This document shows, piece after piece, positions 23,961 through 36,450 of a stretch of 64,000 nt of DNA. How positions within the stretch are numbered: position 1 is the first letter of the stretch; the number at the start of each line of letters is the position of its first letter. Below the pieces are notes generated by a model, which saw only the letters and a program-made list of their open reading frames with translations, did no database searches and was not told the DNA's origin. Source of the stretch: Drosophila pseudoobscura (taxonomy: Eukaryota > Arthropoda > Insecta > Diptera > Drosophilidae); NCBI RefSeq assembly GCF_009870125.1, contig NC_046683.1, positions 5,270,001-5,334,000 on the forward strand, given 5' to 3'. Made by a program: the position numbers and the translations under genes.

Positions 23961-24866
23961 CTAGCCATCACTGTCGCCCCTCGTTTGCTGCTGTTGCTGC
24001 TGGGAGTGCTCCCTGCGCCACTGCTCCAGGATGCGCTTTTTCTGGCCAAACCAATGCCGGGGTCGCACCGTACTGGTGGGGCTGGTGGCGGTGCTGGGGG
24101 AGGTAGATGTGGAGACCGTTGACGTTGACGATGGGGCGTCTTGACGGCGATGACGATGATACTGTTTTGGTTGTGTTTTCTTTTCGCGGCGATGACGGCG
24201 ATGCTGCCTCGGCTTGTCCGTTAGCAGCTGCTCCAGAATGGAGACATTGCCCACCAGCTCCTCCGTCTGCAGCATGTCCTTCCGTTCCTCCTCCCCGTCA
24301 TGCCGCTCCTCCTGCTCCTCCTCCTCCTCGGGCTTACTGTGCCGGCTATGACGGCGGTGTGTCCCGGACTTATCCCGCCTGGAGTGCTTCTTGGCCTTCT
24401 TTTTCTTAGGCCTATGCCTATGCGTGGGCGAGGAGGGCTCTGGCTGGAAGGACTCTTGATCGATAAGCACCGGCATGCTGGGCAGCTGCTCTGAACGTTC
24501 CTTGGTGCGGCGCCGCTTGTGCTGAGGAGGGGCAGCCGTCGCCGCTATCGCTACGGTAGGGGGAGGCCTGCCTCTGCAGGTGCGCACCTTTCTCTCCATC
24601 CGCCAGGCCCGGGCTCAAGCAGCCAAATGAGTCCGCCCACCACCCGACTCTTGCTGGGCGCTGACTCACTCCAGACGCCAGCTTGTCGTTGCTGCAGAAA
24701 AACATTTGTTCGATCTGTGCCCAGCACAAATGTTTACCGCGCTTCCAGCGAAATGCTGACAGACCCTGCTCTCCGACAAGCTATTACGGATTTCGCGGAA
24801 AGCCTCGTCCAGGCCGGGCCAGTCGGGTGGCAGCAGTTGCGGGCAACGATCGCGCGTGAGTAGCAT
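23961..24866 (-). CDS. two-exon gene, unrecognised basic charged protein
   Basis: Model: exon 1 24,866-24,670, intron 24,669-24,574 (96 bp, GTGAGT donor, CACCTGCAG acceptor), exon 2 24,573-23,961. It gives 269 residues with no stop across the junction. Exon 1 encodes a compact, cysteine-containing segment with short motifs such as WPGLDEAFREI and NKCFSAATTSW. Exon 2 encodes a Pro/Ala stretch, a basic HKRRRTKER patch, a KKKKAKKHSRR run, an acidic EEEEEQEERHDGEEE block, a helix-like ELVGNVSILEQLL, more His/Arg/Lys-rich sequence, a Ser/Thr tract and a closing RPRHWFGQKKRILEQWRRE plus poly-Gln. The basic runs suggest a nuclear protein (inference). ATG 24,866 follows AAGAAA. I do not recognise the family. 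Confidence 0.6.
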
Positions 24867-26477
24867 TTTCTTGGCTGGTTAGGATCATAGCAAAACCCTC
24901 CATATCATACAGGTCTCTTACGATAAACAGAGTCGCCAAGGATCGGGAGATCACAGCACGAAGATTCTTCATAAATTTTTGTATTCCTTTACACAATTGT
25001 AGCCCATTATTCTTTAGCCAACTTTGCGTTTTGCGGCTTCTTTAAGTGACAAAAAAACCTCACATGAAAAGTGGTCAAAATATGATCTTGTATGGGACAG
25101 GCCCTCAAGGCGTTCTTACCACCGTTCCCGATGATATTTCATTGACAATTTGAAGGAATTTGGCCTTGGAAGACATGGAATAGTTCCTTTTTTCTTCCTT
25201 CCTTCCTTGATTTTCAGTAAGCCAATCTGAAGAACCAATACCAAACCGAGTCCAAGACTTTTCTCAAAATATTCCCAAGACTTTTTCCTACTTTTTGACG
25301 ATTCAAAACATTCCTCTCTTTCTCGGCCATCCTAAGAATTTTTGTTCTTTCCTTTCTCAATAAAAAGCAGCCAATCTTTAGACGAATCCCGATCAAATCT
25401 CTACCAGTACCAGCACAAATTTAAGCTTAGGGGCCTCTCCCCACTTTCACATTTGGCCACACTGCAACCTTTAAAAATACAAACCACTGCCAGTCATGCA
25501 TTCAATAAATATGCGATCTATTTCACAGCAAACTTGTTATTTTAGCCAGCAGTGGTGCTGGCCAAAGAAGAGTTCTGCATTCCCATAAATATACAGATTT
25601 AGGGCGTGGCTTTCCTTTTTTAAGCCAGGTGTTCAGACGGACGGTTATAGCCATGCCTGAATGGAGTCATGCATTTGAGCAAACACTGTATATATTACCA
25701 AATATTCAAATCCGCGTACATGGTTGGTTTCAAAAGTTTTCTATGACAAAATTTAGACCTTTTGACGTTTAAAAAATTGTACAAAATAATGCCATAAAGT
25801 CAGGCCTTTAAAAGTAAGACCATCTTATAGAAAAGTGATTGGAAAACTGATGTATCTGATGTATCTGTACATCCAATAAAAGGTATCATTAAAATTTCAA
25901 ACAACCAGCGGTGACAGTAGCATTGCAGGGCATAAAGAAAAATCTAAAAATACTTCCGTTCCACCCCGTATCCGTGTTTATTTATTGCTGGAAAACACGT
26001 GCAAAATGTCCAACCACCGAATAGTGATTCCGTTGGCCAAAAACATGGTGTTCCCTCTCTTTCTTTTGGCCGCAATGGTTTTTGGGTAATTCGCAAATAA
26101 AAGCAGGGTTCCGTTTCTTCAAAATGATGCCAGGATATCCCTAATTATTTGTCTATATTAAGTACAGTCTCAAGGGGAATACGTACGTTGTTTGGAAGTT
26201 CGTAGAAGAGATCTGCAGGGACCTTATCCGTATGGTTTCACAAGACTTAAGGGTGCCCAAATTATTCCTTTTATCCAAATTCTTTATCAATCTTTTGATG
26301 AAAATATCCAATCCCTGCTCTGAGACTCTCTTTCCTCGCTGCCACAGTCCATGTCCTTGTTCTTACTGCCCCTGTTCTGGTGGTTTCTGTGGCATTTGCT
26401 CTGCCAGGGCTCTAGGCTCTGTCCAGGTGTCCAGTAAACCATCTCCCACTGCCTGGGTGGCTTCTGAGTTCTAGCTG

Positions 26478-26611
26478 CTTGATCGGCCAGACAGACTTGG
26501 CCATAACGACTCGGCTATGGATGCTGATCGGGAATATATATACTTTATGGGGTCGGAAACCCTTTCTTCTGGCTCTTACACACATTTAAACGAATTTCCT
26601 ACACCCCTGTG
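26478..26611 (-). mobile_element. DINE-1/INE-1-like relic
   Basis: Minus-strand head of the element. AACGACTCGGCTATGGATGC, TGATCGGGAATATATATACT, TTATGGGGTCGGAAACCC and TTCTTCTGGCTCTTACACAC are followed by AACGAATTTCCTACACCC. This is a near match to the reverse complement of the INE-1 5' end as I recall it (CTTCTGCCTGTTACATACTT, then AACGAATCTAGTATACCC). It is the best support for the family assignment of all copies here. Confidence 0.7.
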
Positions 26612-29600
26612 CCGGGGGGGCCAGGGTTGCCGTGTGTGCAGCAAATAAAAAGCGAACAAATTTCTGAAATCTCTTCGAGTGCAAAATGCCAGCAACACGG
26701 CCCACCCCCCACGCCCCCCGCGGCAGACCGAATCGGGACTGATAATAAAAATAAGCATAAAAGTTAAATGCAGAGAAGAGAGAAAAACTGCGATGTAGGG
26801 GTTGGAGGTGAGTGGGGCGGGGGCGGGGGAACAATGGTGGGGACTGGAAAAGTTTTGGGCGCACAAAGGGTGGGGTATTCTGGGGGTATATAAATCCAAA
26901 TAAGCTTAGTATGTGTAACTTTGGTGGCAGGAAGATTTATTGTTTGATTGTGCAACGACCACGCCTCCCACACCGCCCCCATGCGCCCCAGTCGATTTTA
27001 TGAATTGTTTTTAGCTTTTGTTCTGAAACCATAAAGCATTTAAATACGCAGCAGCCTTCCCTCCGTCGAGCCAGTCAAATGCGATTTCGATGGAAATTGA
27101 ATTTTTGCGAAAGAAAGTATCAATTTTCCATGCCTCCTGAAGCACTCAACCGCAAGGGCCAGTCCTTCAACGCAATCATCTTTTAAAGAGAGCCACTATT
27201 GTGGTGGGATATCAGTGCCCCATCAGTCTGTACGGCATCCCTAGCGTGGGTCAGTAATCCATGAATATACGGCCACTCTAGGAAAATACCAAAGATACGG
27301 CCACATGAAAAGGAGTTAGATCGAGGCTCGATCATTCATCAGGAAAGTAAAGACGTGTTCGGGGAAGTAAAACCTTCAAAAAGTATTTCTCATAATCGTC
27401 CTCGTCCCCTGGCCCCTCATGGCAGAGCCAGAGCCACAGCCAGGTTGTCGATCATCAACACATTTGTGCGAGTAAATGCGCTTTTTTTTGGGGTCAGAAG
27501 GAGCCAAGGAGCAATGCACATACCCAGTCCAGAGCCACAGCTCTCCGGCTCGCCTTCTTCTGCCGTGGCATGGATAATGAGCGGCGCTCCACTTGTGCTT
27601 CACCGCCGCTTGCCCCCGTCTCCGGCCTGCTCCCTTGGAGGTACTTTGCCTGCAAATTGCACTCAATTTGCATACTTTTCGCATGCACTATGCTGCCTTT
27701 CCAGGTGGCGTTGCCGGTGCTGTGTCGTTCGACGTATCGTATGTTTATTAAGAGGCAATACCTGCTGTCCTTTTCAGTGCCGGGAACACACCGTATCCTT
27801 ATCGATCGATTGGCAACGGAATATATAAACCTTATAATCGATGGCATAATTGTCAAATAATCCCATCAGACCTACAGTTTCCAATAGACTTGATTCTTGC
27901 TTTATAAAAAGCACTCGGCTTCAGGCACTTCGTTGTCATTTTCCACACTCAAACTGTGCCCATTCTCTTGTGGAACTAAGCTCCTTATTACTCACATAGA
28001 TAGTGCCTACTTGAACTCTATCATCAGCATATGAAACACCACATTTGGTAGATCATTTACATGTAAATTGTGAGCAGACGAAAGCCATATGGAGCCTTGG
28101 GTATGGGACGAAGACCGAGAGGCGCTCATAATGGATTGCCATCTAATAGATTTCACAAGATTTTCCAGCTTAGTGCATAATATCTCGTAGGCCCAACAAG
28201 TAATCTTAAAAGTGGCATCACATTACTATTATCTGGCTCTTTTTGGATGTCTTTGACTTTTTTAGGTGTTCATTGTAACAATATTTATTATGTGGCACAA
28301 TGCAAACAGATTTAGTCGAATGTCATACCAGAGAAAGTTTCGCAGAGAGACTTATCCCTTATCCAGAAAGGCATTTCAAAGAGACTGAATCCGATAGAAG
28401 AACATCGATATACAGGGCACAAGCGCAGTGTTGCTAGGGTCCGATAACTGCTTATCGTCTAGGCAATGCGAGACAGTGTTGCCAGATTATTGTTGCTTAT
28501 CCAAATGATAATATCGATTACATTGTGAACACAACTCTAGCTTCTATCACAGCTATTAACAGGTACGAGTTTACCCTAACTACAGGTTCTTTTGAGCCCC
28601 TACATCGGGCTCAACAGATCTCCGAGTGCCTACTACTAAATGGTTCAGTTTTGTCCAAATTTGACCAGTGCTTATTGCTCGTGGAAAATCCAAACTATAA
28701 CCACAAACTCTTAATAAACTACGATATATTTTGAGCTGTGTTTAGGGATGCTGCCTCTTGTCATACACTTGATTTCTAAGCCAAGTACGTGGTTTCTACC
28801 TTGAGTCGAGCAGAGATATTGCCAAAAGATGCCGAATGTTATTTCTAAGATCTCAAGCTGGTCCCCCTACTCTGTGCAAAGCATTTACGAGTATTATAGT
28901 CTATGAAATTCGTGAGCCATTATCAATGTTTTGAGGGCATATCAGGCCATGCTTGGAGAAGACAGAGAGTCCAGTAAATGTAGCATGAACTGCTAAAGGG
29001 AGATGGTTGGGCCTCCAGATTGATTGCGAAGGGAGTCACCAGCAAAGACCAAATCTGTATATATCTTGTGTAAGCCTTGTGCTTCATCTAGCCAGCAGTC
29101 TAGAAGCTACCAGGTCTATCATTCTCCCAGCACGGGGAGTGACAAGAGTCATCAAGCAACAAGGCACCGAAACACCTAAAATGATCCTGGAAGCCAGGAT
29201 AATAATATAATATAAACAGCATGATAATAATGGCCCCTATTGTACTCATGAAGGGAAGAAATCTATCATCTCAAAGCCGGAAAGGGCCAGTGCCTGCCCT
29301 GCCCTGTCAAAGAGGTCCGAAAAGCTACTCCCACCCATCAACAGTGCAATGCCATGAACCTTTGAACCTCTAGGATACGAAAATCATGTGAAAGACGAGA
29401 GTATGTCTTACTGGATGTCACCCAAGCGACACAAAACATCCATCAAATATTGGAGTCCTCTCTGAAGTCCTCTCTGAATCCCAGGGTAGCGTGCTTGGAC
29501 CTCATCTACCCAGGAGATGTGCCGAGAAACAACTCCGACACTCGCTGATGAGACTGCCATCCCCAGACGCTCGAAGCCGCTCCGAAACACTCATAATCCC

Positions 29601-31267
29601 ATCTGGTGGCCTTGCCACGACTCTGAGGGACATACAGGCTAACGTTTATGTAAATAATGGCCATTAGAGCGCGGATATGATCTGAAAAGAATGTGCTAAC
29701 ATGCCTCCAATGGAGCAGCAAGTCCGCTGAGAGCTCTTCATAAAAGGGCAATAACAGTATTCGCACGCCCTTCGCCCCAAAGTTTGTTCGCCTTTGATGA
29801 TGGGGAGGCCGTACAAGGACAGGCGAATGGGATGAAAGAAATGCGCCTAATTTTGCATCACACATTTGTTGTTCCCACGCTCGTCGCCCGGCACTCAAAG
29901 ACCAAAAGAGGGGGATAGGGGTACATCTCGGATAATCGGATAGCATTCGGGGAAACCCCGGGCCGGAGAAGTCAAGAATGCCTGAAATTTGAGAGTGCGG
30001 CTGCTTTTTGTCGCCTGAGCCAAAGCCACCGCATTTTGTGGTCAGGGTCCTGTGATATAACACGGAATCAAGGCTGCACGGCCTCCTGAAAGGGAGTACT
30101 TCGTTGACAGCGAGATGGATGGAGATGGAGAACGATAGACAGATTAGACAGATTACACTCAAATTAATCTGTAGATGGCCATCATCAACTATCATCATCT
30201 ATTAAATGTAAATAGTTTTACCACAACCAGCTCTGTGGTTTTTTCGAGGGTACAAGAACCGAATCGAAATTTAAATGCCGGAAAAAAAGCGCATAAAACA
30301 AGCCATATCAATTAGGTTTGTTCAAATCGATTTAAGCTGACAATAGACAAAGGCTTTCCATGGCGGCTGTTTTTTTGGACAGTCCGTGGTTCCCGGTCGT
30401 TGGGCAGTGAGGGGCGCCGCCATATGCCAATTACAAGCGAAAATATAACCGGCAATAAAATGACAACGTAAAGTCCCACAGAGCAGTCCATGCAGCACAA
30501 AGGCGACGTCAACGACAGATCAAAATTGCCTTAGATTGGGAGCTCGTTTAGCTCATTGAAAGACAATGGACCGAAGGGCGCCGCCACAGACCATACAAAT
30601 CGTTTGCTAGAACCAAGGGATTTTAATTTGCGGCCAGATCCGGGTCGGCTAACAGGGAATGGGGCCGCAATGGAACCCCTTAGAACCACTAGACAATACA
30701 CATATTTACATATTTCGCTCCGGCAAGCTCCACGAAAGTTGTTTGAAGGACGCGGCTAATGGTTATTGATTGCCTACCAGGAAGTCTAAGGTGTTACACC
30801 GACTCCGCCCGGCTCTCATTGACAATCACGGAGCCGGGGCATAGAACATTTAACAAAGCGCGCAATTGTGGAATTTCTCTCTCTCTCTCTTTTATTTGCA
30901 TATTTAATTTGTTTTGAGTTTTCTGACGCTGGCGCTGTTGAAAAACAAAAAACCGCTGACAGACAAAACAATCACGGAAATTCTTCGCAAACAATCCGTG
31001 CACAATCCCACATCGCAATCACATCGCATCTGCTATCTGCATCTGATTTAAGGCCCAGTGGCTTGCCCTCGAACCGACTGAACCTTTCGAGAACTGCACA
31101 AATTTTTATGAGTGAAATAACCGAATATCTGCTTGTGGGACCAGAATTTCGAAAACCAATCGCAACGACCTGCTGTTTCAGCGCAGCGGCACGCCCAGCA
31201 CTCTGTTATATCTCGCTCACTTCGCCAGAGGGCGCCATTGTACTAGGCGGAAAAATTACCCTTTTTG

Positions 31268-31605
31268 TGCCCGATACTCAAAGAAATTGATCAGCATCAA
31301 TAGCCGAGTGGATATGGCTATGTCTGTCACTATAGCACCTAGATCTCAGAGCCTATAAGAGCTGGACTAAACAAAATGTTGTGCCAGACCTCTGTGCTAT
31401 CAGAAAGGCCGAAAATCTAGGGCATCAACGAGTCATAAGGAATAGCCACTTCTACCAGATCGCAACGGATGATTATTGTGGCCTGAATGAATAAGTTACA
31501 CCTTCCACGAGCTTACTCCCTCACTCGCTCTTGCACACACTCTTCGTCGTCCAGTGTGCGCTCCTGGCGGAGAGGAGCTAGAAAGTGAGAAAGAGAGACA
31601 GAGAT
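31268..31605 (+). mobile_element. DINE-1/INE-1-like element
   Basis: Starts at GCCCGATACTCAAAG, then GATCAGCATCAATAGCCGAG, CACCTAGATCTCAGAGCC, TATAAGAGCTGG and CCTCTGTGCTATC. It ends with CACACACTCTTCGTCGTCCA and GTGTGCGCTCCTGGCGGAGA. It lacks the middle ATATATACTTTATGG block, so it is internally deleted. Confidence 0.6.
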
Positions 31606-32527
31606 TCGCAGCCAGGTCCGCGGATCTACAATGCGTCGATCAACCGTCGAGCCAATTGCCGAATAGCTTTGCTCCTTCGAATGTGAAATGGAGTTTTCAA
31701 TGCTAGCTGCAAGAGCTTTGATTTTCAACAAAAGGGCACCGGACCTTGCTCTAAAAGATTCGATGCAAAGTTGCCTCCTGGTCGACGCATCCAGCAAAAT
31801 GATTTAGCTTTAGTAGCCTTTTCTTTTGGTGGCAAACAAAATGCCGCTCTTGATGGAAAGCACCAACCGCGAGTACAATGGGAGTCTCGTACCGCAAAAC
31901 AAGTTTTCGGTTGATGCTGACGACTCCAATGGCCAACAAATCCAATTATGGTAGTTCCCTAGGCAACCAAATTTAACGCTTACCAGCTGCGTTGCAGCAC
32001 CCACCAATAGTGCCATTTAAAATGGAATAATTCGAAAGTTTGAAGTTCTGTTGAATAAACCATGGCATTGATTTGCGTGCTTGTTGCATTTTAACGAACT
32101 TCCACTTGGCCATTTGTTCAAAGCCTTAGCGAGTGGAACTGGAGATCTGGGCACAACTTCCGGTGAGCAGAAAGTTCGGAAACCAACCGCACCTGTGGAT
32201 GATGGAGATGATCACAGCCTTTCAGGACGAGCAGCCAGCGAGCTGCTTATTATATCCTATGCCATGAACCACGAAGGCTAAAAAGCAGGGGCTTATTTTG
32301 ATTAATTAAAGCCCCTTTTCGCGGAGTGTATCTATTAGAACATCTATTGGACTTATCGACCAGTCGTATCAGCTTCAGACCAGAAGCAAAACCGCTATGG
32401 CAAAGGCATAGTGTGTGATGGAGAGAAATATATGCTCTGGTTTCGATTTCATACTCTGAAACAATGAAGCAATAAGATGGATAATAATATAGACCGCCTT
32501 TAGAGGCTAATACCTGGCACTCGAAGA

Positions 32528-32630
32528 GTGTAGGGTGTATGTAACACCCAGAAGGAAGCATTTCCGACCCCATAAACCATATATATTCTCGATCAGCATC
32601 AATTTGCGAGTCGATACAGCCATGTCTGTA
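32528..32630 (+). mobile_element. DINE-1/INE-1-like fragment
   Basis: Plus-strand head only: GGGTGTATGTAACACCCAGA, AGGAAGCATTTCCGACCCC, ATAAACCATATATATTCTCG, ATCAGCATCAATTTGCGAGT, CGATACAGCCATGTCTG. Confidence 0.65.
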
Positions 32631-33049
32631 AACCCATAAACCCCCATACCCATTCATTAGCAATTTTTAAGGCCCCAAATCCACCGTATGCGCATTTGCG
32701 TCTTGCCAGGCGGCCGGAATAAATCGTTATTGTCACGGCTGGTGGCGTTTCGTCACGGGGACTAACTGGGATTCGGAACCGCTTATTGTACGTAACATAA
32801 TCCCAATCCTCTTATCTACATCGTTACGATTTGCCATCGATACATCGTTATCGTTACGTGGCGAGCCGTTCGATACAGCCACGGGGCCACGGGGCCGCGG
32901 GGCCAGCGCTAATTACCCACGGCTCCATCCTTAAAAATGATGCATAATCCGTAATACTTGATGGTAGTTTTTTCCAATCAGACCTGAGGTCCTTCCACAA
33001 ACCATCCCTTTTCGAATCCATTCCTTATTGAGCGAACTAACTCTTTGAA

Positions 33050-33496
33050 TTGTTGCGTGTTCCTTTCAGGTGGAAGTGGCAGCTGCAGGACTCCAGGACA
33101 ACAACCATTAATTAGTCGCAGCCTTGTCTGTCGCACACCCACAGCCACACAGCTTCGGAGGCGAAGGACGAGAAGCAGAAAAGCAGGCAAATCCGGACCA
33201 CAATACAAGCGCGTCAAAAGGATTAGCCGGCAAAAGGACGATAAACAGGAGTGGGAGATTGGGAGATTGGGCGAGTGGGCGGGTGGAAAGTGAGCTTAAA
33301 AGTTCGCGAAACACTGACACCCAAAGCGAAGCGACCCCAAACAGTGGGGCCAGGACCCACAGAGGACCCGCCAGGAACGGGGATTATCGAGGTCCGCTCA
33401 AGTCCGCCACTTGGCACATGTTCAGCGGCCTGCCGCCGTGAACTGGCCCCAGCACTAATGACAGTCGGACAGCGGCAGAGCCCAGGACCGAGCAGG
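33050..33496 (+). other. kek5: kek5 5' UTR exon with 3' splice site
   Basis: GTGTTCCTTTCAG ending at 33,069 is a strong 3' splice acceptor, so at least one non-coding kek5 exon lies upstream and was not identified. From 33,070 the leader runs to the ATG at 33,497. It contains short upstream ATGs, including in-frame ones at 33,251 and 33,458. The last would add 13 residues before the chosen start. Confidence 0.6.
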
Positions 33497-36450
33497 ATGG
33501 AGGCCAGAGCGAGGGTGGTGCTCCTGGTGCTGCTGGTGCTGCTGGCCCTGGCACAGGAGGCACTGGGACACGCGGACTGGATGCAGAGCTGCGGCAACTG
33601 CCACTGCCACTGGAACTCGGGCAAGAAGAGCGCCGACTGCAAGAACAAGTCGCTGGCGAAGATACCGCAGGACATGAGCAACGAGATGCAGGTGGTGGAC
33701 TTCGCCCACAACCAGATACCCGAGCTGCGACGCGAGGAGTTCCTGATGGCGGGGCTGCCGAATCTGCACAAGGTCTACCTGCGCAACTGCACCATCCAGG
33801 AGGTGCACCGGGAGGCGTTCAAGGGCCTCAACATACTGATCGAGCTGGACATTTCGAGCAACCGCATCCGGGAGCTGCATCCGGGCACCTTTGCCGGCCT
33901 GGAGAAGCTGCGCAACGTGATCATCAACAACAACGAGATCGAGGTGATGCGAAACCACCTGTTCGTCAACCTGAGCTACCTGTCGCGCATCGAGTTCCGG
34001 AACAACCGCCTGAAGCAGGTGCAGCTGAACGTCTTCGTGGGCGCCCTGCCCATCAGCGCCATCTCGCTGGAGCAGAACCAGCTGACGCACCTGCACATGG
34101 AGACGTTCAAGGACCTGCAGAAGCTCATGCACCTGTCGCTGCAGGGCAACGTGTGGAACTGCAGCTGCGAGCTGCAGGCCTTCCGCGACTACGTGATCTC
34201 GAAGCGGCTGTACACCCCGCCCACCGCCTGCCAGGAGCCGGCCCAGCTGCGCGGCAAGCTGTGGAGCGAGGTGCCCTCGGAGAACTTCGCCTGCAGGCCC
34301 CGCATCCTCGGCACGATCCGGTCCTTCTTCGAGGCCAACCAGGACAACATAACGCTGCCCTGTCGCATTGTGGGCACGCCGCACCCGAACGTCACCTGGG
34401 TGTACAACAAGCGACCCCTCAACCTCAACGACCACCGCATCCAAGTGCTCAACTCGCTGGAGCAGCTGCCCCTGCAGCAGCCCTCCCAGGTCATGACCTC
34501 CGAGCTGCGCATCTTCGGCGTGCGGGCCTCCGACAAGGGCTCCTACATCTGTGTGGCCGACAACCGGGGCGGCAGGGCGGAGGCCGAGTTCCAGCTGCTG
34601 GTCGACGGCGACTATGTGGGTGCGGCCTCCGCCTCCGACGGCCTGGGCGGGCTGGGCATGAGCGGGGCCATCGGCGCCTCCACCAGCGATCCGCAGACGA
34701 ATGTCTTTCTGATCATGTGCCTGATCACCACCGCTCTGCTCTTGCTTCTTATTGTCGTTGTGCTGACGCTGTTCTGGTACTGTCGACGCATTAGGACCTA
34801 CCAGAAGGACACCACCATGATGAGCGGCGATGGCCTGATATCCACGAAGCTGGACAAGACCCACAACGGCTCCATGCTGGAGGGCTCCGTCATCATGGAA
34901 ATGCAGAAGAGCCTCCTCAACGAGGTCAATCCCGTGGAGAAGCCGCCCAGGCGAACGGACATCGAGAGCGTTGACGGCGGCGACGATGGACACGAGATCA
35001 AGAAGACCCTTCTCGACGAAACAGTTTACGGTGAGTAGCGCTTGTATGTAACAAATCGAGGGGCATTGACTCGGGGTAGCCTTCCAGAAAGACTCGTATG
35101 TATTGGTCATATCTATCTATATCAAGCAAGGGTCCGATGCTAGGACTACCACGGATCTGCCACTCATTCCCTTCCTCCAGCTCGATTGAAACCTAATTGA
35201 ACCTCCTCTCTTCCTTCTTTTCTTGTCTTGCAGTGGCGAATCGGTCGCGTGACGATGAGACGCATTCAGTGGCATTGTCGGACACGACGGCCACGCCCCG
35301 CTCCAGGCACACCTACGTGGACGACGCGTATGGCAATAGTTTGCCGCCGGATCTGCTCGCCTTCCCGGCCCGCGTGCCACCCACCTCGCCCTCGATGCAG
35401 TCGTCCCAGTCCAACATACCGGACCAAGTCCTTTACGGCATACGCTCGCCGCCGCTGACCAGCCCCGTGTACGCGCACATGACGCCCCACGGGATCTACG
35501 GAACCACCACCACGGCGGGCACCCACAACGGCTTCATGACGCTGCAGCACCCCAAGTCCCGGAACCTGGCGCTAATCGCCACGGCCAACAGCTCGCGGCA
35601 GCAGCAGCAGCAGCAAATGGCCGCCGCCCTGCACCACCAGCACGCAGCTGCCTCTCCGTTCCTTCCGGCCCCCGTGGTGTACTCGCCGACCACGGCCGTG
35701 GTGATGAAGCAGGGCTACATGACCATACCGCGCAAGCCGCGTGTGCCCAGCTGGGCTCCGAGCACGTCGGGGGCATCGTCCCACCCGGGCACCCAGCTCA
35801 GCGAGTTCCAGTCGCCCACGTCGCCCAATCCGAGCGAGACGGGAACGGCCACCACCGCGGAGCTGCAGGCGGAGCCCGTCTACGACAACCTGGGGCTGCG
35901 CACCACGGCCGGCGGCAACTCCACGCTGAATCTGCACAAGGCACTCGGGGCCCAGGGCGCCCAGCAGCAGTACTCGATGCGCGATCGTCCCCTGCCCGCC
36001 ACGCCCAGCCTCACGTCGGTGGCCTCGGCGGCGAATGTCAGCAAGATCTACGAGCCCATCCACGAGCTGATCCAGCAGCAGCAGCAGCAACAGCAGCAAC
36101 AGCAGCAACATATGCAACAGCAACAGCACCTTTATCCCTCAGAAACAGAGTCTCTGTATGGGGGCAAGCACCATGGGATTACCATACTGCCGGGGGCCAG
36201 CATCAGTGGGGCCGGCCTGGGGTACGCCGGACCCCTGTCGCCCTCGGTGGCGACATCAGGGTCACCCACACACGCCAGCATCGGCAGCATGGGCAGCATG
36301 GGCAGCTCGGGCTCGCCGAAGATTGCAAAGATACCACCAAGACCACCACCGAAGCCCAAGAAGAAGATGTCCGTGACGACGACGCGCAGCGGGCAGGGCA
36401 GCACAAGTCAGCTGTTCGACGACGAGGGCGAGGACGGCACAGAGGTTTAA
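33497..36450 (+). CDS. kek5: Kekkon family LRR/Ig transmembrane protein, likely Kek5
   Basis: Exons 33,497-35,030 and 35,234-36,450 join across a 203-bp intron (GTGAGT...TTGCAG) to give 916 residues. The order is signal peptide (1-24), cysteine-rich LRR N-cap (C32, C35, C37, C47), leucine-rich repeats (about 60-215), LRR C-cap (WNCSCELQAFRDYV onwards), one Ig domain (cysteines in ITLPC and YICVAD), a Gly/Ala/Ser-rich stalk and a transmembrane helix (about 403-427, then YCRRIRTYQ). A cytoplasmic tail of nearly 490 residues follows. The tail has poly-Gln near 792, a poly-Pro/Lys block (PPRPPPKPKKK) and a C-terminal TEV, a class I PDZ ligand. Kekkons are insect cell-surface regulators; Kek1 inhibits EGFR and Kek5 is reported to modulate BMP signalling. 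Assignment to Kek5 rests on sequence resemblance and X-linked gene order. Codon use is strongly GC-biased compared with the flanks. The alternative start at 33,458 is less signal-peptide-like. Confidence 0.9.

Larger units (their letters stand above)
24867..33049. other. gene-free interval
   Basis: No supportable gene. It contains three DINE-1-like relics listed separately, a G/C-tract patch near 26,600-26,850 and a CT run near 30,880. The longest minus-strand frame (29,506-30,198) has no motif, splice support or composition that would make it credible. Parts may be intron or 5' flank of kek5, whose upstream exons are not visible. Confidence 0.45.

Noticed and set aside
29506..30198. 230-codon minus-strand frame
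   Set aside because: No domain, no biased codon pattern, no splice or poly(A) context. The residue mix looks like random translation.
33455..35110. 551-codon frame antisense to kek5
   Set aside because: A shadow of the GC-rich kek5 exon; the Leu/Val/His-rich composition mirrors the sense codons.
35572..36129. Antisense frame over kek5 exon 2
   Set aside because: Leu-rich run is the complement of the CAG tract on the sense strand.
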